Source: Candidatus Taylorbacteria bacterium RIFCSPLOWO2_01_FULL_45_15b (lineage in GTDB: Bacteria > Patescibacteriota > Minisyncoccia > Phycocordibacterales > 01-FULL-45-15b). From it: a DNA stretch of 5,116 bases. A model generated the notes under the pieces. It ran no database searches, was not told where the DNA came from, and saw only the letters and a program-made list of their open reading frames with translations. The stretch covers positions 4,372 through 9,487 of the forward strand of contig MHRX01000021.1 in NCBI GenBank assembly GCA_001822655.1, in the 5' to 3' direction. Each line of letters opens with the position of its first letter. The first letter of the stretch is position 1. This document shows positions 4,077 through 5,116 of the stretch, in pieces. The translations under genes and the position numbers were made by a program.

Positions 4077-5116
4077 ATGAGTATTTTAAAGAAATCTAAA
4101 ACTGCGAAAGTTGTTGCAGGGATCATCGGTTTTTCGATGGTTCTTTCGCTCTTTGCAGGAGTAGGAGTTCAGACGGCTAACGCTCAAGCGTTAACAGCTT
4201 CACAGCTTGTTGAGCTTTTGATTAGCCTCGGCATAATCCCAGCTGACAAAGCTGCGGCGGCCCGTGCGGCACTTTCTTCATCAGGAAGTGGTAGCGTCGG
4301 AACTTCATATACATTTACTAGAAACCTTACAGTGGGTAGCACAGGAGAAGATGTTCGACAACTCCAGATAGTTCTAAACGGAGATGGAGTAAACATCGCC
4401 TCATCGGGAGCAGGTTCTCCGGGCAATGAGACAACATACTTCGGTGCACTTACAAAGGCCGGCGTTACTCGTTTCCAAAACAAATACGCGGCTGAAATTT
4501 TGGCGCCGGTTGGACTTATAAACGGCACTGGTTATGTGGGAGCTTCAACTCGCGCAAAGCTTAATCAGCTGACGTCGGCAACCCCTCCAGTAACCCCTCC
4601 AGTAATTACCCCGCCGGTGATTACCCCTCCGGTCATTACTCCTCCAACAGCAGGGGGGTCAGTATCGGTTTCAGGCGGAACACAGCCATCAGCGAGCCTT
4701 GCTCCTTCATTGGCCGCTCGGATTCCATTCACTAAATTCAGCATAACCGCTGGAGCATCTGACGTGAAAATCGACAGCGTTACCATAGAGCGAGTAGGTC
4801 TTAGCACCGATGCATCATTGGCAGGAGTACTTCTTCTTGATGAGAATGGAAATCAGATCGGAATTTCAAAAACTTTGAATTCAAATCACCAGGCTCAAAT
4901 TGGCGACGGCGGGTTTACAGTGCCAGCTGGCACCACCCAGTCTTTTTGGGTAGCAGGTAACATGGCTGATAACAGCGCAGGTACCTATTCAGGACAAGTT
5001 GTCGGTATATCTGTTGTAGGAATAAACACGACAGCAGCGGTATCAGGATCACTACCGATAGCCGGCACGATGCATACCGCAAATGCTACTCCTACAATTG
5101 GAACAGTTACCAACGC
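4077..5116 (+). CDS. Secreted peptidoglycan-binding surface protein (3' end cut by window edge)
   Basis: The frame is open from the ATG at 4077 to the window end (346 codons plus two bases). Residues 1-36 are a signal peptide: basic KKSKTAK, a hydrophobic AGIIGFSMVLSLFAGVGV, then QTANA for cleavage near A36/Q37. Residues 39-66 are a short Ala-rich helical segment. Residues about 83-165 match a PG_binding_1-type peptidoglycan-binding domain (NLTVGSTGEDVRQLQIVLN; TYFGALTKAGVTRFQ; GYVGASTRAKL), with the GAGSPGNET insertion I associate with Parcubacteria versions. Residues 169-190 are a Thr-Pro-Pro-Val/Ile linker. From about 195 on, beta-rich Ser/Thr/Gly sequence with Ig-like or adhesin-like character continues past the edge. 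The likely role is anchoring a large extracellular stalk or surface layer to the cell wall, perhaps for host or surface contact; that is inference. A hairpin-rich leader precedes it and no ribosome site is seen. Confidence 0.94.
   Translation, partial: MSILKKSKTAKVVAGIIGFSMVLSLFAGVGVQTANAQALTASQLVELLISLGIIPADKAAAARAALSSSGSGSVGTSYTFTRNLTVGSTGEDVRQLQIVLNGDGVNIASSGAGSPGNETTYFGALTKAGVTRFQNKYAAEILAPVGLINGTGYVGASTRAKLNQLTSATPPVTPPVITPPVITPPVITPPTAGGSVSVSGGTQPSASLAPSLAARIPFTKFSITAGASDVKIDSVTIERVGLSTDASLAGVLLLDENGNQIGISKTLNSNHQAQIGDGGFTVPAGTTQSFWVAGNMADNSAGTYSGQVVGISVVGINTTAAVSGSLPIAGTMHTANATPTIGTVTN
4581..4646 (+). repeat. In-frame TPPVI repeats encoding a proline-rich spacer
   Basis: Five units of 9-15 bases (acc/act, cct/ccg, cca/ccg, then a Val codon, with an Ile codon in the central units) encode TPPV, three TPPVI units and a final TPP at residues 169-190. 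The copies differ at third positions (cca/ccg, gta/gtg/gtc), so the repeat has drifted while the protein stayed constant. It forms a stiff extended spacer between the wall-binding and outer domains. Slipped-strand changes in copy number are possible here. Confidence 0.85.

Noticed and set aside
3896..4126. Minus-strand open frame of 76 codons (60 from the internal ATG at 4078), with a Leu-rich hydrophobic stretch and a charged tail, followed by the A/T hairpin.
   Set aside because: It overlaps the start of the surface-protein gene, its leucines come from an AATAGT simple repeat read on the other strand, there is no ribosome site, and the tract is better explained by plus-strand hairpins. The hydrophobic segment and nearby terminator-like hairpin keep it from being wholly excluded.
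4184..4807. Two minus-strand open frames opposite the surface-protein gene.
   Set aside because: They are shadows of a well-supported plus-strand gene; the GGV-type repeats are the complement of the Pro-rich linker.

Overview
The window fits a member of the Candidate Phyla Radiation (Patescibacteria), probably a Parcubacteria lineage. I infer this from protein style, not from a search. The secreted protein at the right end has the peptidoglycan-binding and Ser/Thr/Gly-rich layout typical of that group. The middle gene resembles a helical-bundle plus winged-helix family I associate with these genomes. FtsK is short, with a compact linker. Translation uses the standard stop codons: the long frames contain no in-frame UGA, so UGA-to-glycine recoding is not indicated.

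Layout. Positions 1-2026 (minus strand) hold most of ftsK, the septal DNA translocase; its last part lies beyond the left edge. Positions 2027-2447 are a divergent intergenic region. It has a TATAAT box very close to the ftsK start, a TTGCGG-N16-TATAAT promoter facing right, and small repeated motifs (ACAAGTYG and GGACA). Positions 2448-3197 (plus strand) encode a 249-residue protein of unknown function with a C-terminal winged helix, probably a DNA-binding regulator. Positions 3198-4076 form an 879-base tract with no convincing protein gene but several well-formed RNA secondary structures. The best is a 160-170 nt candidate non-coding RNA at about 3435-3601, closed by a 25-position duplex without bulges and ending in seven T. 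Further hairpins follow at 3603-3638, 3734-3764, 3876-3897, 3901-3950 and 3953-4005. Positions 4077-5116 (plus strand) begin a large secreted, peptidoglycan-binding surface protein that runs off the right edge.

How it fits together. FtsK and the surface protein belong to general cell-envelope and division biology; nothing shows that they work with the middle gene. The most interesting material is the regulator-like gene with its recurring GGACA motif, and the hairpin-rich non-coding tract. No CRISPR array, transposase, tRNA or rRNA was seen.
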